Shown: positions 25,515 to 33,449 of the stretch, piece by piece | How positions within the stretch are numbered: position 1 is the stretch's first letter | How the letters are laid out: the number at the start of each line of letters is the position of its first letter | NCBI GenBank assembly: GCA_038209365.1 | Contig: JBBQXS010000001.1 | Coordinates: 62,001 to 126,000 of the forward strand | Length of the DNA stretch: 64,000 bases | Direction: 5' to 3' | Source: DASQHW01 sp038209365 | GTDB taxonomy: Bacteria; Actinomycetota; Acidimicrobiia; IMCC26256; PALSA-610 | Program-made: the position numbers and the translations under genes | Notes under the pieces: generated by a model | Seen by the model: only the letters and a program-made list of their open reading frames with translations | What the model was told of the DNA's origin: nothing | Database searches by the model: none

Positions 25515-26610
25515 GCGGCTCGCGGTTGCCTTCTCACGAGTGCTGCGCGGCGCGGGTGTCGATGTGCCGGTGGGTGCCACGCTGACGTTCGCGCGCGGTC
25601 TCGCCGAGGTCGGGCTCGCACAGCGCGACGGCGTGTACTGGGCCGGTCGAACGACCTTGCTGACGCGGCCGGAGCAGATCACGACGTACGACCGCGCGTT
25701 CGCGCGCTTCTGGACCGGGGCGGGGAGTGCCGCCGAAGACGACGAGGAGATCGCGGAGATCGTCATCGCGCTCGACGTGCCGGGCGATGAAGACGACGCG
25801 TCCGACGGCGAGCCGGAGCAACCGGACGTCCCGGTGCTGACGGTTCGGTGGAGCCCGACGGAGGTGTTGCGCCGGCGCGACTTCGCGGCGTACACACCCG
25901 CCGAGTTCGTCGAGGCACGGAAGCTCATGGCCGATCTGAGATTCGCGGGGGCCCGGCGTGCGTCCCGGCGTCGACGGCCGACGTCTCGATCGCGCGGCGC
26001 GCCCGATCTCCGCCGCACCGTCCGTCGCTCGCTTCGCGCCGGGGGCGAGCCCGTGAGCCGGGCGTTCCTCGAAGCGGGCGAGCGCACGCGGCGCGTGGTG
26101 TTGCTCCTCGACGTCAGCGGTTCGATGGAGTCCTACGCGCGCGCCTTTGTTCGTTTCCTGCATGCCGCAGTGGTGAGCCGTGCCCGGGTCGAAGCGTTCG
26201 CGCTCGGGACGCGCCTGACCAGAGTGACTCGGGAGCTCATGTCACACGATCCCGACGCGGCCGTGCGGAATGCGGCCGGCCGGGTCGTCGACTGGTCGGG
26301 CGGAACGCGCCTCGGTGAGGGGCTGCGCACGTTCAACGACGGCTGGGGCATCGGCGGGATGGCCCGAGGCGCAGTCGTGGTGATCTTCTCCGACGGCTGG
26401 GACCGCGGTGATCCGGCGCTGCTGGCGGAGCAGATGACCCGCTTGCGGCGGGTGGCATACAAGATCGTGTGGGTGAACCCACTCAAGGCGAGTCCGGGGT
26501 ACGCGCCGCTCGCCCAGGGAATGGCGGCCGCGTTGCCGTTCGTTGACGAGTTCGCGGAAGGCCATTCGCTCGCCGCACTGGAAGAGCTCGCGGAGGTGAT
26601 CTCCAAATGA
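25504..26610 (+). CDS. VWA domain-containing protein, CoxE-like
   Basis: A 368-residue protein with an N-terminal helical region, a basic linker (about 155-180) and a C-terminal von Willebrand A domain whose MIDAS motif is visible as LLLDVSGSMESYARAF (DxSxS). It corresponds to the CoxE family, the partner of the MoxR-type CoxD ATPase. The GTG start lies 11 bases inside the end of moxR. The stop overlaps the ATG of the first XdhC gene (ATGA). Cofactor-insertion chaperone activity is inferred from family and order. Confidence 0.88.
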   Translation: MEPERLAVAFSRVLRGAGVDVPVGATLTFARGLAEVGLAQRDGVYWAGRTTLLTRPEQITTYDRAFARFWTGAGSAAEDDEEIAEIVIALDVPGDEDDASDGEPEQPDVPVLTVRWSPTEVLRRRDFAAYTPAEFVEARKLMADLRFAGARRASRRRRPTSRSRGAPDLRRTVRRSLRAGGEPVSRAFLEAGERTRRVVLLLDVSGSMESYARAFVRFLHAAVVSRARVEAFALGTRLTRVTRELMSHDPDAAVRNAAGRVVDWSGGTRLGEGLRTFNDGWGIGGMARGAVVVIFSDGWDRGDPALLAEQMTRLRRVAYKIVWVNPLKASPGYAPLAQGMAAALPFVDEFAEGHSLAALEELAEVISK

Positions 26611-26924
26611 AAGAGGTCCTCGACGACATCGAGCGGTGGCGTGCGGCGGGACATCGGGTCGCGATCGCCCGGGTCGTCGGCACCGACGGCTCGAGCCCGC
26701 GCGATCCGGGCGCGACGATGGTCGTCAGCGACTCGGGAGAGGTCGCGGGTTCGGTGTCGGGAGGATGCGTCGAGGGCGCGGTCGTCACCGAAGCACTGAA
26801 GGTGCTCGCCGGCGAGCGCGAGCGCGGCATCATCACCTTCGGTTACTCCGACGACGAGGCGTTTGCCGTCGGGCTCACGTGCGGCGGCACGATCCACCTC
26901 TTCGTGGAGCCCCTGGATTGGTGA
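26607..26924 (+). CDS. XdhC/CoxI family protein, N-terminal domain only
   Basis: A 105-residue protein equal to the XdhC_CoxI N-terminal domain: VVGTDGSSPRDPGATMVVSD, SVSGGCVEGAVV (the conserved SGGC) and GLTCGGTIHLFVEPL. In intact XdhC this part and the Rossmann domain are one chain that binds molybdenum cofactor and passes it to the enzyme. Here the two parts are separate genes. ATG overlaps the VWA stop (ATGA); its own stop overlaps the next GTG (GTGA). Confidence 0.88.
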   Translation: MKEVLDDIERWRAAGHRVAIARVVGTDGSSPRDPGATMVVSDSGEVAGSVSGGCVEGAVVTEALKVLAGERERGIITFGYSDDEAFAVGLTCGGTIHLFVEPLDW

Positions 26925-27700
26925 CTCTTTTCGAGGCGCTCCGCGACGCACTGCGCGGGCAGGAGCCGGCGGCGCTGGCAACCGTGGTCGAGGGGCCGAA
27001 CGTGGGTTCCAAGCTCCTCGTGCGACCCGACGCGCCACCGACCGGGTCGCTCGGCAACGCCGACCTTGACCGGGTGGTCACGCGCGACGCGCTGGGTGAG
27101 CTCGAAGCCGGTCTCACGTCTACCCGGCACTATGGCGCGCACGGCGAGGCGCGCGAACGTGACGTCAGCGTGTTCATCGAATCGTTCGCGCTGCCGCCCC
27201 GGATGATCATCTTCGGCGCCGTCGACTTCACCGCGGCACTCGCGAAGGTTGCCAAGGTGCTCGGCTACCGGGTCACCGTCTGTGATGCGCGCGCGGTGTT
27301 CGCAACGGTGCAGAGGTTTCCCATGGCGGACGAGGTCGTGAACGATTGGCCCGATCGCTATCTCGCCAAGGTCGGCGATGAGCTCGGGCCGCGGGACGCG
27401 GTGTGTGTGTTGACACACGACCACAAGTTCGACGTCCCGGCGATTGCGGCGGCCGCGAAAACGCGCGTCGGCTATCTCGGGGCGATGGGATCGCGTCGCA
27501 CGCACGAGAGCCGGAATGCACGACTCCGTGAGGCGGGTGTCGACGAGGCCGACATCGCTCGGGTGATGTCGCCGATCGGGCTGGACGTGGGTGCCCGTAC
27601 GCCGGAGGAGACCGCGATCTCGATCTGCGCCGAGATCATCGCGGCGCGCACGGGGCGCCGGGCGCAGTCGCTGCGCGACACTGCGGGCCCCATCCACTGA
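26921..27700 (+). CDS. XdhC family protein, second copy with C-terminal Rossmann domain
   Basis: A 259-residue protein. It starts with a degenerate N-terminal XdhC region (residues 1-75, without the SGGC motif) and continues with the XdhC Rossmann domain (MIIFGAVDFTAALAKVAKVL, VLTHDHKFDVPAIAAA, YLGAMGSRRTHESR), ending with the helix typical of the family. With the preceding gene it reconstitutes an XdhC function, storage and sulfuration of molybdenum cofactor for a xanthine/CO dehydrogenase type enzyme. The GTG at 26921 overlaps the upstream stop. No coxMSL-like gene lies within the window. Confidence 0.87.
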   Translation: MTLFEALRDALRGQEPAALATVVEGPNVGSKLLVRPDAPPTGSLGNADLDRVVTRDALGELEAGLTSTRHYGAHGEARERDVSVFIESFALPPRMIIFGAVDFTAALAKVAKVLGYRVTVCDARAVFATVQRFPMADEVVNDWPDRYLAKVGDELGPRDAVCVLTHDHKFDVPAIAAAAKTRVGYLGAMGSRRTHESRNARLREAGVDEADIARVMSPIGLDVGARTPEETAISICAEIIAARTGRRAQSLRDTAGPIH

Positions 27701-27712
27701 AGGAGTCGGGCC

Positions 27713-28456
27713 GTGGATCTTGGAATTGCCGGGAAGCGGGCTGCGGTCGCGGCCGCATCCAGAGGACTCGGGTACGGGGTTGCATCTGCGCTCGCCGCGG
27801 AAGGCGTGCAGGTTGCGATTTGCGGCCGCCGTAAGGAGACCATCGAGGACGCGGCGCACCGCATCGGGCATGACACCGTGCCGATCGTCGCGGATGTCTC
27901 GAGCGTCGACGGCTCGCACGGGTTCGTGCGCGACGCCCGCGCCGCGCTCGGCGGCATCGACATCCTCGTGCCGAATGCAGGTGGGCCACCGCCCGGCGAC
28001 TTCGCGCACACCACCGTCGACCAATACCTGGACGCGTTCGAGCTGAACTGCCGGGGGGCGATCGCGATGTGCTACGACGCCGTCCCCGAGATGCGCGCAC
28101 GGGAGTGGGGAAGGGTTGTCGCGATCACGTCGATCGCAGTACGCCAGCCCATCGCGACGTTGATCCTGTCGAACACCGCTCGCGCCGGTCTCACCGGTTT
28201 CCTTCGCACGCTGGCGCGTGAGATCGCGGGTGACGGTGTGACGGTGAACTCGCTCCTGCCGGGCTTGCACGCGACCGAACGTGTGGCCGCGCTCCATTCG
28301 GGTGAGGGCAACCCGGCGACCGGGGTGCCCGCCGGCAAGATCGGTGATCCTGACGACTTCGGCCGCGTCGCGGCGTTTCTCTGCTCAGAGCACGCGTGGT
28401 ACCTGACCGGTACGGCAATTCAGGTCGACGGCGGCGCGTGCGCCGCGTTGCTGTGA
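27713..28456 (+). CDS. SDR family protein lacking the catalytic Tyr-Lys pair
   Basis: A 247-residue short-chain dehydrogenase fold protein with cofactor loop AASRGLGYGVA and the C-terminal YLTGTAIQVDGG typical of the classical family. Where the catalytic YxxxK should stand the sequence is SNTARAGL, giving Ser153 for Tyr and Arg157 for Lys. A subfamily with this replacement is annotated as 3-oxoacyl-ACP reductase-like, but its chemistry is unclear. AAGGAG precedes the GTG at 27713, 12 bases after the XdhC gene, so it may belong to the same operon. Its stop overlaps the next GTG. Confidence 0.85.
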   Translation: MDLGIAGKRAAVAAASRGLGYGVASALAAEGVQVAICGRRKETIEDAAHRIGHDTVPIVADVSSVDGSHGFVRDARAALGGIDILVPNAGGPPPGDFAHTTVDQYLDAFELNCRGAIAMCYDAVPEMRAREWGRVVAITSIAVRQPIATLILSNTARAGLTGFLRTLAREIAGDGVTVNSLLPGLHATERVAALHSGEGNPATGVPAGKIGDPDDFGRVAAFLCSEHAWYLTGTAIQVDGGACAALL

Positions 28457-29595
28457 TCACCAGCGAGACGCGCATCCTGACGACGCATGCCGGGAGCCTG
28501 CCGCGACCGCCCGCGCTGGCCGAGCTGCACGGCCGGCGCAGCCGGGGCGAACCCGTGCGCGCCGAGGAGCTGCGGCGGATCGTGGAGCAGTCGACCGGGG
28601 CGAGCATCGCGGCCCAGATCGACGCCGGCATCGACGTGGGCAACGACGGTGAACAGGCGCGGGAAAGCTTCTTCACGTACGTCCAGCATCGAATGACGGG
28701 GTTCGGAGGCAACAGCCGGCGCGCACTCATGCGCGACCTGACCGACCATCCCGACTTCATCGAGCTCGCGCTGCCGCGGTTTGCCCGCATGAAGGTCAAC
28801 CTCATGGCGGCACCCGCCGCAGTCTCGGCGGTGACCTACGCCGACACGGCCGAGGTCGAAGCCGAGTGCGCGCTGGTCCGCGGCGCCGGCTTCACACAGA
28901 CGTTCATGACTGCGGCGTCGCCGGGCATCGTCGTGGCGGCCATGCAGGACGAGCACTACGGCTCACGCGAGGAGTACCTCGGTGCGGTCGCCGACGCCTT
29001 GCGTACCGAATACCGGTTCATCGTCGACCACGGCCTGCTGTTGCAAATCGACGCACCCGACCTCGCGATGGAGCGACACACACTGTTCGCCGACCGCCCG
29101 CTCGGCGAGTTCCTGGAGTGGGTCGAGTTGGTGGTCGAGCACATCAATCGCGCCCTCACCGGCATCGACCCTTCGGACGTGCGGCTCCACGTCTGCTGGG
29201 GCAACTATGAGGGTCCGCACACGCTCGACGTCCCGCTGCAGGAGATCCTGCCGCTCCTGTACCGCGCCAGGGTCGGCGGCCTCGTGATCTCGATGGCGAA
29301 CGCGCGTCACGCGCACGAGTACACCTGCTTCGAGCGTCAGCCGTTGCCCGAGTCCATGCAGTTGATCGCCGGCGTCATCGACACCACGAGCAATTACGTG
29401 GAGCATCCCGAGGTCGTCGCCGACCGGCTCGCTCGCGTCGCGCGCGCCGTCGGCGACCCGCATCGCATCATCGCGGGAACCGACTGTGGCTTCGATACGT
29501 CCGCCGGTCTCGGCGACGTCGCGGCGTCGCTGGTATGGGAGAAGCTGCGTGCGATGCGCGAGGGCGCGGACCTTGCGACCGAGCGGCTCTTCTAG
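28453..29595 (+). CDS. MetE-like cobalamin-independent methionine synthase family protein
   Basis: A 380-residue protein matching the C-terminal catalytic barrel of cobalamin-independent methionine synthase (MetE), without its N-terminal half. Visible are THAGSLPRPPALAEL at the N-terminus, RLHVCWGNYEGPH (zinc-ligand Cys) and GTDCGFDTSAGLG (second Cys ligand). Such short homologues are often methyltransferases for other thiol or epoxide substrates (compare epoxyalkane:CoM transferase), so methionine synthesis should not be assumed. The GTG overlaps the SDR stop (GTGA). Confidence 0.87.
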   Translation: MITSETRILTTHAGSLPRPPALAELHGRRSRGEPVRAEELRRIVEQSTGASIAAQIDAGIDVGNDGEQARESFFTYVQHRMTGFGGNSRRALMRDLTDHPDFIELALPRFARMKVNLMAAPAAVSAVTYADTAEVEAECALVRGAGFTQTFMTAASPGIVVAAMQDEHYGSREEYLGAVADALRTEYRFIVDHGLLLQIDAPDLAMERHTLFADRPLGEFLEWVELVVEHINRALTGIDPSDVRLHVCWGNYEGPHTLDVPLQEILPLLYRARVGGLVISMANARHAHEYTCFERQPLPESMQLIAGVIDTTSNYVEHPEVVADRLARVARAVGDPHRIIAGTDCGFDTSAGLGDVAASLVWEKLRAMREGADLATERLF

Positions 29596-29646
29596 GGCAC
29601 CGTCATCATCCCGCGCCGCCGTCTCTGCCGCACAGCGCGGACGCGT

Positions 29647-31227
29647 CTACTGCACGGCGTTGACCGCCATCTCCTTGGCCCAGCGATAGTTCGGCTTGCC
29701 GGCCGGAGTGCGCTCGACCGTGTCCACGACCACGAGATGCTTGGGTGCCTTGTAGCCCGCGAGCGTGCCATGACAGTGCGTGCTCAGCTGCGCCAGCGTC
29801 ACGTTCCGGCCCGCGCGCGGTGCAACGACCGCAGCGACCGATTCGCCCCACCGGTCGTCGGGCACACCCACGACGATCGCGTCGAACACATCGGGGTGAC
29901 TCTTGAGGACCGCCTCGACCTCCTCCGGGAAGACCTTCTCGCCCCCGGAGTTGATGCATTGCGACCCACGGCCGAGCACCGTGATCGCGCCGTCGTCCTC
30001 GATGACTGCACGGTCGCCCGGGATCGCCCAGCGCACCCCGTGCATCTCGACGAAGGTTGCCTTGGTCTTCGCCTCGTCCTTGTAGTAACCCACGGGCACG
30101 TGCCCGCGGCGCGCCAGCAACCCGACCTCACCCGCGGGTGCGACGTCGCCGTCCTCGGTGAGCACCGTCGTCCACTCGTTCATGCGGAACCTCGGGCCCC
30201 TGTCGGTCATCTCGGCGGCGCCGTTCGCACCCGTCTCCGAGGCGCCGAACGCGTCGATGACGCCGATGTTCGGCGCCCGCTCGTTGAGCTCGGCCTTGAT
30301 GGTGGGGGACAGGATCGCGCCACCCGACACCACTGCGAAGAGGCTCGAGGGAGCACTTCGGTGTGCGAGCGCGTCGACCAGGGGCCGGGCCATCGCATCG
30401 CCGACGAGCGAGATCACGTTGACGTTGTCGTGCTCGACGAGGTCCCAGATCTCGTCCGCGTCGAAACGACGGCTCGTGTTCAACACGACAGTGTTGCCGC
30501 TGAAGAGCGCGATCGACATCGTCCACTGCGCGTTGCCGTGCATCAACGGTGCGAGCGCGAGGCTCACGCCGGCCGCTTCCGACACGTGGTCGGCGACCTC
30601 TTCGGGCGTGGCCACACCCGGACCGCCATAGTTCCCTCCACCCATCGCCGCGAAGAAGATGTCCTCCTGGCGCCACATCACGCCCTTGGGCATCCCGGTG
30701 GTACCGCCCGTGTAGAGGATGTAGAGGTCGTCGGGCGAACGAGGGTGGAGCCCCTGCTGTGTGGGCGACGCGGACGCCAGCGCGTGTTCGTAGTCGACGG
30801 CGTCGAGCCCTTCGGTCACCGTGCCCGACCCGTCGTCGAGCTGTATGAGGTGCTTCAACTTCGGCAAGCCCGGAAGCACCGACGCGACATGCGGACCGAA
30901 CTCCGCCTCGTAGATCAGCGCGACGAGGTCGGCGTTGTCGAAGAGGTAGCGCACCTCGTCGACGACGTAGCGATAGTTCACGTTGATCGGCACTGTCCGG
31001 GCCTTGAAACACCCGAACATCGCCTCGACCCACTCGGCGCGGTTGTACGAGTAGACGCCGACATGTTGGCCGGGCCGCACGCCGACATCGCGCAGGTAGT
31101 GCGCGACGCGGTTCGACCGCTCGTCGAGCTCGGCGAAGTTGAGCGTCCGGTCGCCGGCGATCAACGCCGTCCGCTCCGGCACGGTGGCGGCGACGATTTC
31201 GAACACGTCCGCGAGATTGAACTCCAT
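29647..31227 (-). CDS. Acyl-CoA synthetase, AMP-binding (fatty-acid CoA ligase)
   Basis: A 526-residue adenylate-forming enzyme of the FadD/FadK group. Motif A3 reads YILYTGGTTGMPKGVMWR (about 179-196); the A8/A10 region reads LGRGSQCINSGGEKVFPEEVE, followed by VGVPDDRWGESVAAVV and GKPNYRWAKE with the late catalytic lysine. It activates a carboxylic acid as acyl-AMP and transfers it to CoA, in line with the crotonase, SDR and PhyH genes nearby. The ATG at 31227 is probably leaderless (TAGATT then 6 bases). It shares a 30-base intergenic region with the gamma-glutamyltransferase gene. Confidence 0.92.
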   Translation of the reverse strand: MEFNLADVFEIVAATVPERTALIAGDRTLNFAELDERSNRVAHYLRDVGVRPGQHVGVYSYNRAEWVEAMFGCFKARTVPINVNYRYVVDEVRYLFDNADLVALIYEAEFGPHVASVLPGLPKLKHLIQLDDGSGTVTEGLDAVDYEHALASASPTQQGLHPRSPDDLYILYTGGTTGMPKGVMWRQEDIFFAAMGGGNYGGPGVATPEEVADHVSEAAGVSLALAPLMHGNAQWTMSIALFSGNTVVLNTSRRFDADEIWDLVEHDNVNVISLVGDAMARPLVDALAHRSAPSSLFAVVSGGAILSPTIKAELNERAPNIGVIDAFGASETGANGAAEMTDRGPRFRMNEWTTVLTEDGDVAPAGEVGLLARRGHVPVGYYKDEAKTKATFVEMHGVRWAIPGDRAVIEDDGAITVLGRGSQCINSGGEKVFPEEVEAVLKSHPDVFDAIVVGVPDDRWGESVAAVVAPRAGRNVTLAQLSTHCHGTLAGYKAPKHLVVVDTVERTPAGKPNYRWAKEMAVNAVQ

Positions 31228-31257
31228 GGCGGGAATCTATCGACCTAGGGTCAACCC
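31228..31257. promoter_or_regulatory. 30-base divergent region with two leaderless -10 elements
   Basis: The two start codons are only 30 bases apart. Plus strand: TAGGGT (31246-31251) then 6 bases then ATG at 31258. Minus strand: TAGATT (31234-31239) then 6 bases then ATG at 31227. The two -10 boxes are separated by 6 bases, so RNA polymerase cannot occupy both at once. Confidence 0.55.
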
Positions 31258-32820
31258 ATGAGCGTGTGGCTGCAAGAAGCGCGGGCGTATCCGAACGGTG
31301 TGGTCGCGACGCCGCACTATCTCGCCTCTGCCGCGGGCGCCGCGATGCTGGGTGACGGCGGCAACGCGGTCGATGCCGCGCTCGCGGCGAATCTGGTGCT
31401 GGCGGTCGTCACGCCGTACATGTGCGGTTTCGGCGGTGATCTGCTGACGATCGTCTGGGACGGTCGCGTCAACGCGTATCGCGGGGTCGGCCGGGCGCCC
31501 GCCGCGTCGACCGCGGCCGCGGTTCGCGACCAGTCGGGCAGCGACGCGATGCCGGTGTTCGGACCGCATCCGGTCACGGTCCCGGGTGTGATCGACGGTT
31601 GGTTCACGATGCTGGCGAAGTGGGGCACGCGCAGCTTCGGCGACGTCGCTGCCCGCGCGCTCGCGTACGCCGAGGACGGCTTCCCGGTGACGAAGCGGGG
31701 GGCGTGGTTCTTCGCGCACACCGGGCAGCTCTTCGCGCACTTCGACCTCCACGACTTCGCGACGTATTACGGGGATGTGCAGCCGGGCGCGTGGATCCGT
31801 CAGCCCGAGCTCGCGCACACGATCCGCGTGCTCGCCGCCGACGGGCCGGATGTGTATTACCGCGGCCCCATCGGCGCCGCGATCGCGGCGCGCATCCAAG
31901 CTGCGGGGGGATTCATGACCGATGCCGACATGGCCGCCCACGAGGGCGCGTGGGTGGAACCACTGCGCGCCCAGGTGCGCGGTACGGAGATTCTGGAGAT
32001 GCCGCCGCCCACTCAGGGCGTGACCGCGCTCGAGGCCCTGCGCATCGTCGATGGTTTCGATCTCGGCGTCGACGGGCCCGATCGCGAACACCTGCTGATC
32101 GAAGCGGTGAAGTGCGCGCTCGCGGACCGCGACAGCTATCTCGGTGATCCCGGCGCGATGCGCGTCGCTCCCGGGACCCTGCTCGCCGACGACTGGATCG
32201 CCGATCGGCGGGCGGCCATCGAGCCCGGCAAGGCGCAACAGTTCGAGCCGCGCCCGGCGCCGGACGGCGGCACGATCTACATGTGCACGGCCGACCGCGA
32301 CGGCATGATGGTCAGCCTCATACAGTCGAACTTCACGGCCGCCGGCTCGGGCCTCCGGGTGGGGGAGTGGGGGCTGAACCTGCACAACCGAGGATCGGCG
32401 TTCGTGCTCGACGACTCCCATCCGAACGGCATCGGGCCGGGAAAGATGCCGTTGCACACGCTTATCCCGGCGATGGCACTGCGCGGCGATGTGCCGTGGC
32501 TCGTGTTCGGCACCGAAGGCGGTCACGGGCAGGCGCAGACGCACACCCAACTGATGGTGCGGATGCTCGTCGACGGTGACGACCCGCAACGCGCGATCAG
32601 CGCGCCGCGCTTCACGATCGATCCGGGAAGCGGGCGCGTCGCCATGGAGGATCATTTCGACCCGGCCTGGATCGACGACCTGCGGCGTCGTGGCCACGAC
32701 GTCGACGTGGTGCAGGGGTATCGCCACGGTCCGGGCATCGCGCACGCGATCGAGCGTTCGTCGCCCGGCTACCGAGCCGGATCCGATCCCCGCGCCGAGG
32801 GCGGCACCACCGGCCACTAG
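31258..32820 (+). CDS. Gamma-glutamyltransferase family protein
   Basis: A 520-residue Ntn-hydrolase of the gamma-glutamyltranspeptidase family. These are made as proenzymes that self-cleave before a threonine, which becomes the nucleophile. The likely site is in DGGTIYMCTADRDGMMVSLI, about residue 340. The large-subunit signature GDGGNAVDAALAANLVLAVV and the small-subunit GTEGGHGQAQTHTQ are clear. No signal peptide is seen, so the product is predicted cytoplasmic, as for many actinobacterial homologues with uncertain substrate. The ATG at 31258 is probably leaderless. Confidence 0.9.
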   Translation: MSVWLQEARAYPNGVVATPHYLASAAGAAMLGDGGNAVDAALAANLVLAVVTPYMCGFGGDLLTIVWDGRVNAYRGVGRAPAASTAAAVRDQSGSDAMPVFGPHPVTVPGVIDGWFTMLAKWGTRSFGDVAARALAYAEDGFPVTKRGAWFFAHTGQLFAHFDLHDFATYYGDVQPGAWIRQPELAHTIRVLAADGPDVYYRGPIGAAIAARIQAAGGFMTDADMAAHEGAWVEPLRAQVRGTEILEMPPPTQGVTALEALRIVDGFDLGVDGPDREHLLIEAVKCALADRDSYLGDPGAMRVAPGTLLADDWIADRRAAIEPGKAQQFEPRPAPDGGTIYMCTADRDGMMVSLIQSNFTAAGSGLRVGEWGLNLHNRGSAFVLDDSHPNGIGPGKMPLHTLIPAMALRGDVPWLVFGTEGGHGQAQTHTQLMVRMLVDGDDPQRAISAPRFTIDPGSGRVAMEDHFDPAWIDDLRRRGHDVDVVQGYRHGPGIAHAIERSSPGYRAGSDPRAEGGTTGH

Positions 32821-32824
32821 CCCG

Positions 32825-32830
32825 TACCCT
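32825..32830 (+). promoter_or_regulatory. -10 element of the phosphatidyltransferase gene, leaderless start
   Basis: TACCCT is followed by 7 bases and the ATG at 32838; no ribosome binding site is visible. It begins 5 bases after the stop of the upstream gene. Confidence 0.5.
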
Positions 32831-32837
32831 GGAACGA

Positions 32838-33449
32838 ATGATGCGAGCCGGCAAACAGCGCATTTGGACGATCCCGAACGCCATCTCCATCGTGCGATTG
32901 CTGTTGGTCCCCGTCTTTCTCTGGATGCTGTGGAAGCCGGAGCCGGCTCGCCGGGGCGCGGCCGTGCTCCTCGCGGGGCTCGGCGCGTCGGACTGGGTGG
33001 ACGGCTACATCGCGCGCCACTTCGATCAGGGCAGCGAGCTCGGCAAGATCCTCGATCCGACAGCCGACCGTGTGTTGCTCGTCGCGGCCGCGGTGGCGCT
33101 CCTCCGCGAGGACCTCGGTACCGCGATCAACGTCATGATCTGGGTCGTTCTCGTGCGGGAGCTCCTGATCGCCATCGCGACCGTCGTGCTCGGCGTCGCC
33201 GGCGCGCGTCGCATCGACGTGGTCTGGGCCGGCAAGGCCGGCACGCTCGCGCTGATGTTCGCGCTGCCGATGTTTCTCCTCGCCGACGCGGCGCCCTCGG
33301 TCCGGACCGTGTTCGACGTGCTCGGCTGGATGTTTGCGATCGGAGGAATCGGGTTGGGGTATTACGCGGCAGCGCGGTACGTGCCGGCGGCCAGAGCTGC
33401 GCTACGTGACGGACGAGCGGCCCGCGTGGGCGCGGAGGTGCGTGTATGA
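32838..33449 (+). CDS. pgsA: CDP-alcohol phosphatidyltransferase, PgsA-like
   Basis: A 203-residue membrane enzyme with the complete CDP-alcohol phosphatidyltransferase signature D-x2-DG-x2-AR-x8-G-x3-D-x3-D, seen as DWVDGYIAR ... GSELGKILDPTAD (about residues 55-80), and five or six hydrophobic segments. PgsA makes phosphatidylglycerol phosphate from CDP-diacylglycerol and glycerol 3-phosphate; other alcohols are possible in actinobacteria, and the N-terminal IPNAISIVRLLLVPVFL is typical of the PgsA branch. It overlaps the start of the next gene by four bases (ATGA), linking lipid and sugar-nucleotide genes. Confidence 0.88.
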   Translation: MMRAGKQRIWTIPNAISIVRLLLVPVFLWMLWKPEPARRGAAVLLAGLGASDWVDGYIARHFDQGSELGKILDPTADRVLLVAAAVALLREDLGTAINVMIWVVLVRELLIAIATVVLGVAGARRIDVVWAGKAGTLALMFALPMFLLADAAPSVRTVFDVLGWMFAIGGIGLGYYAAARYVPAARAALRDGRAARVGAEVRV

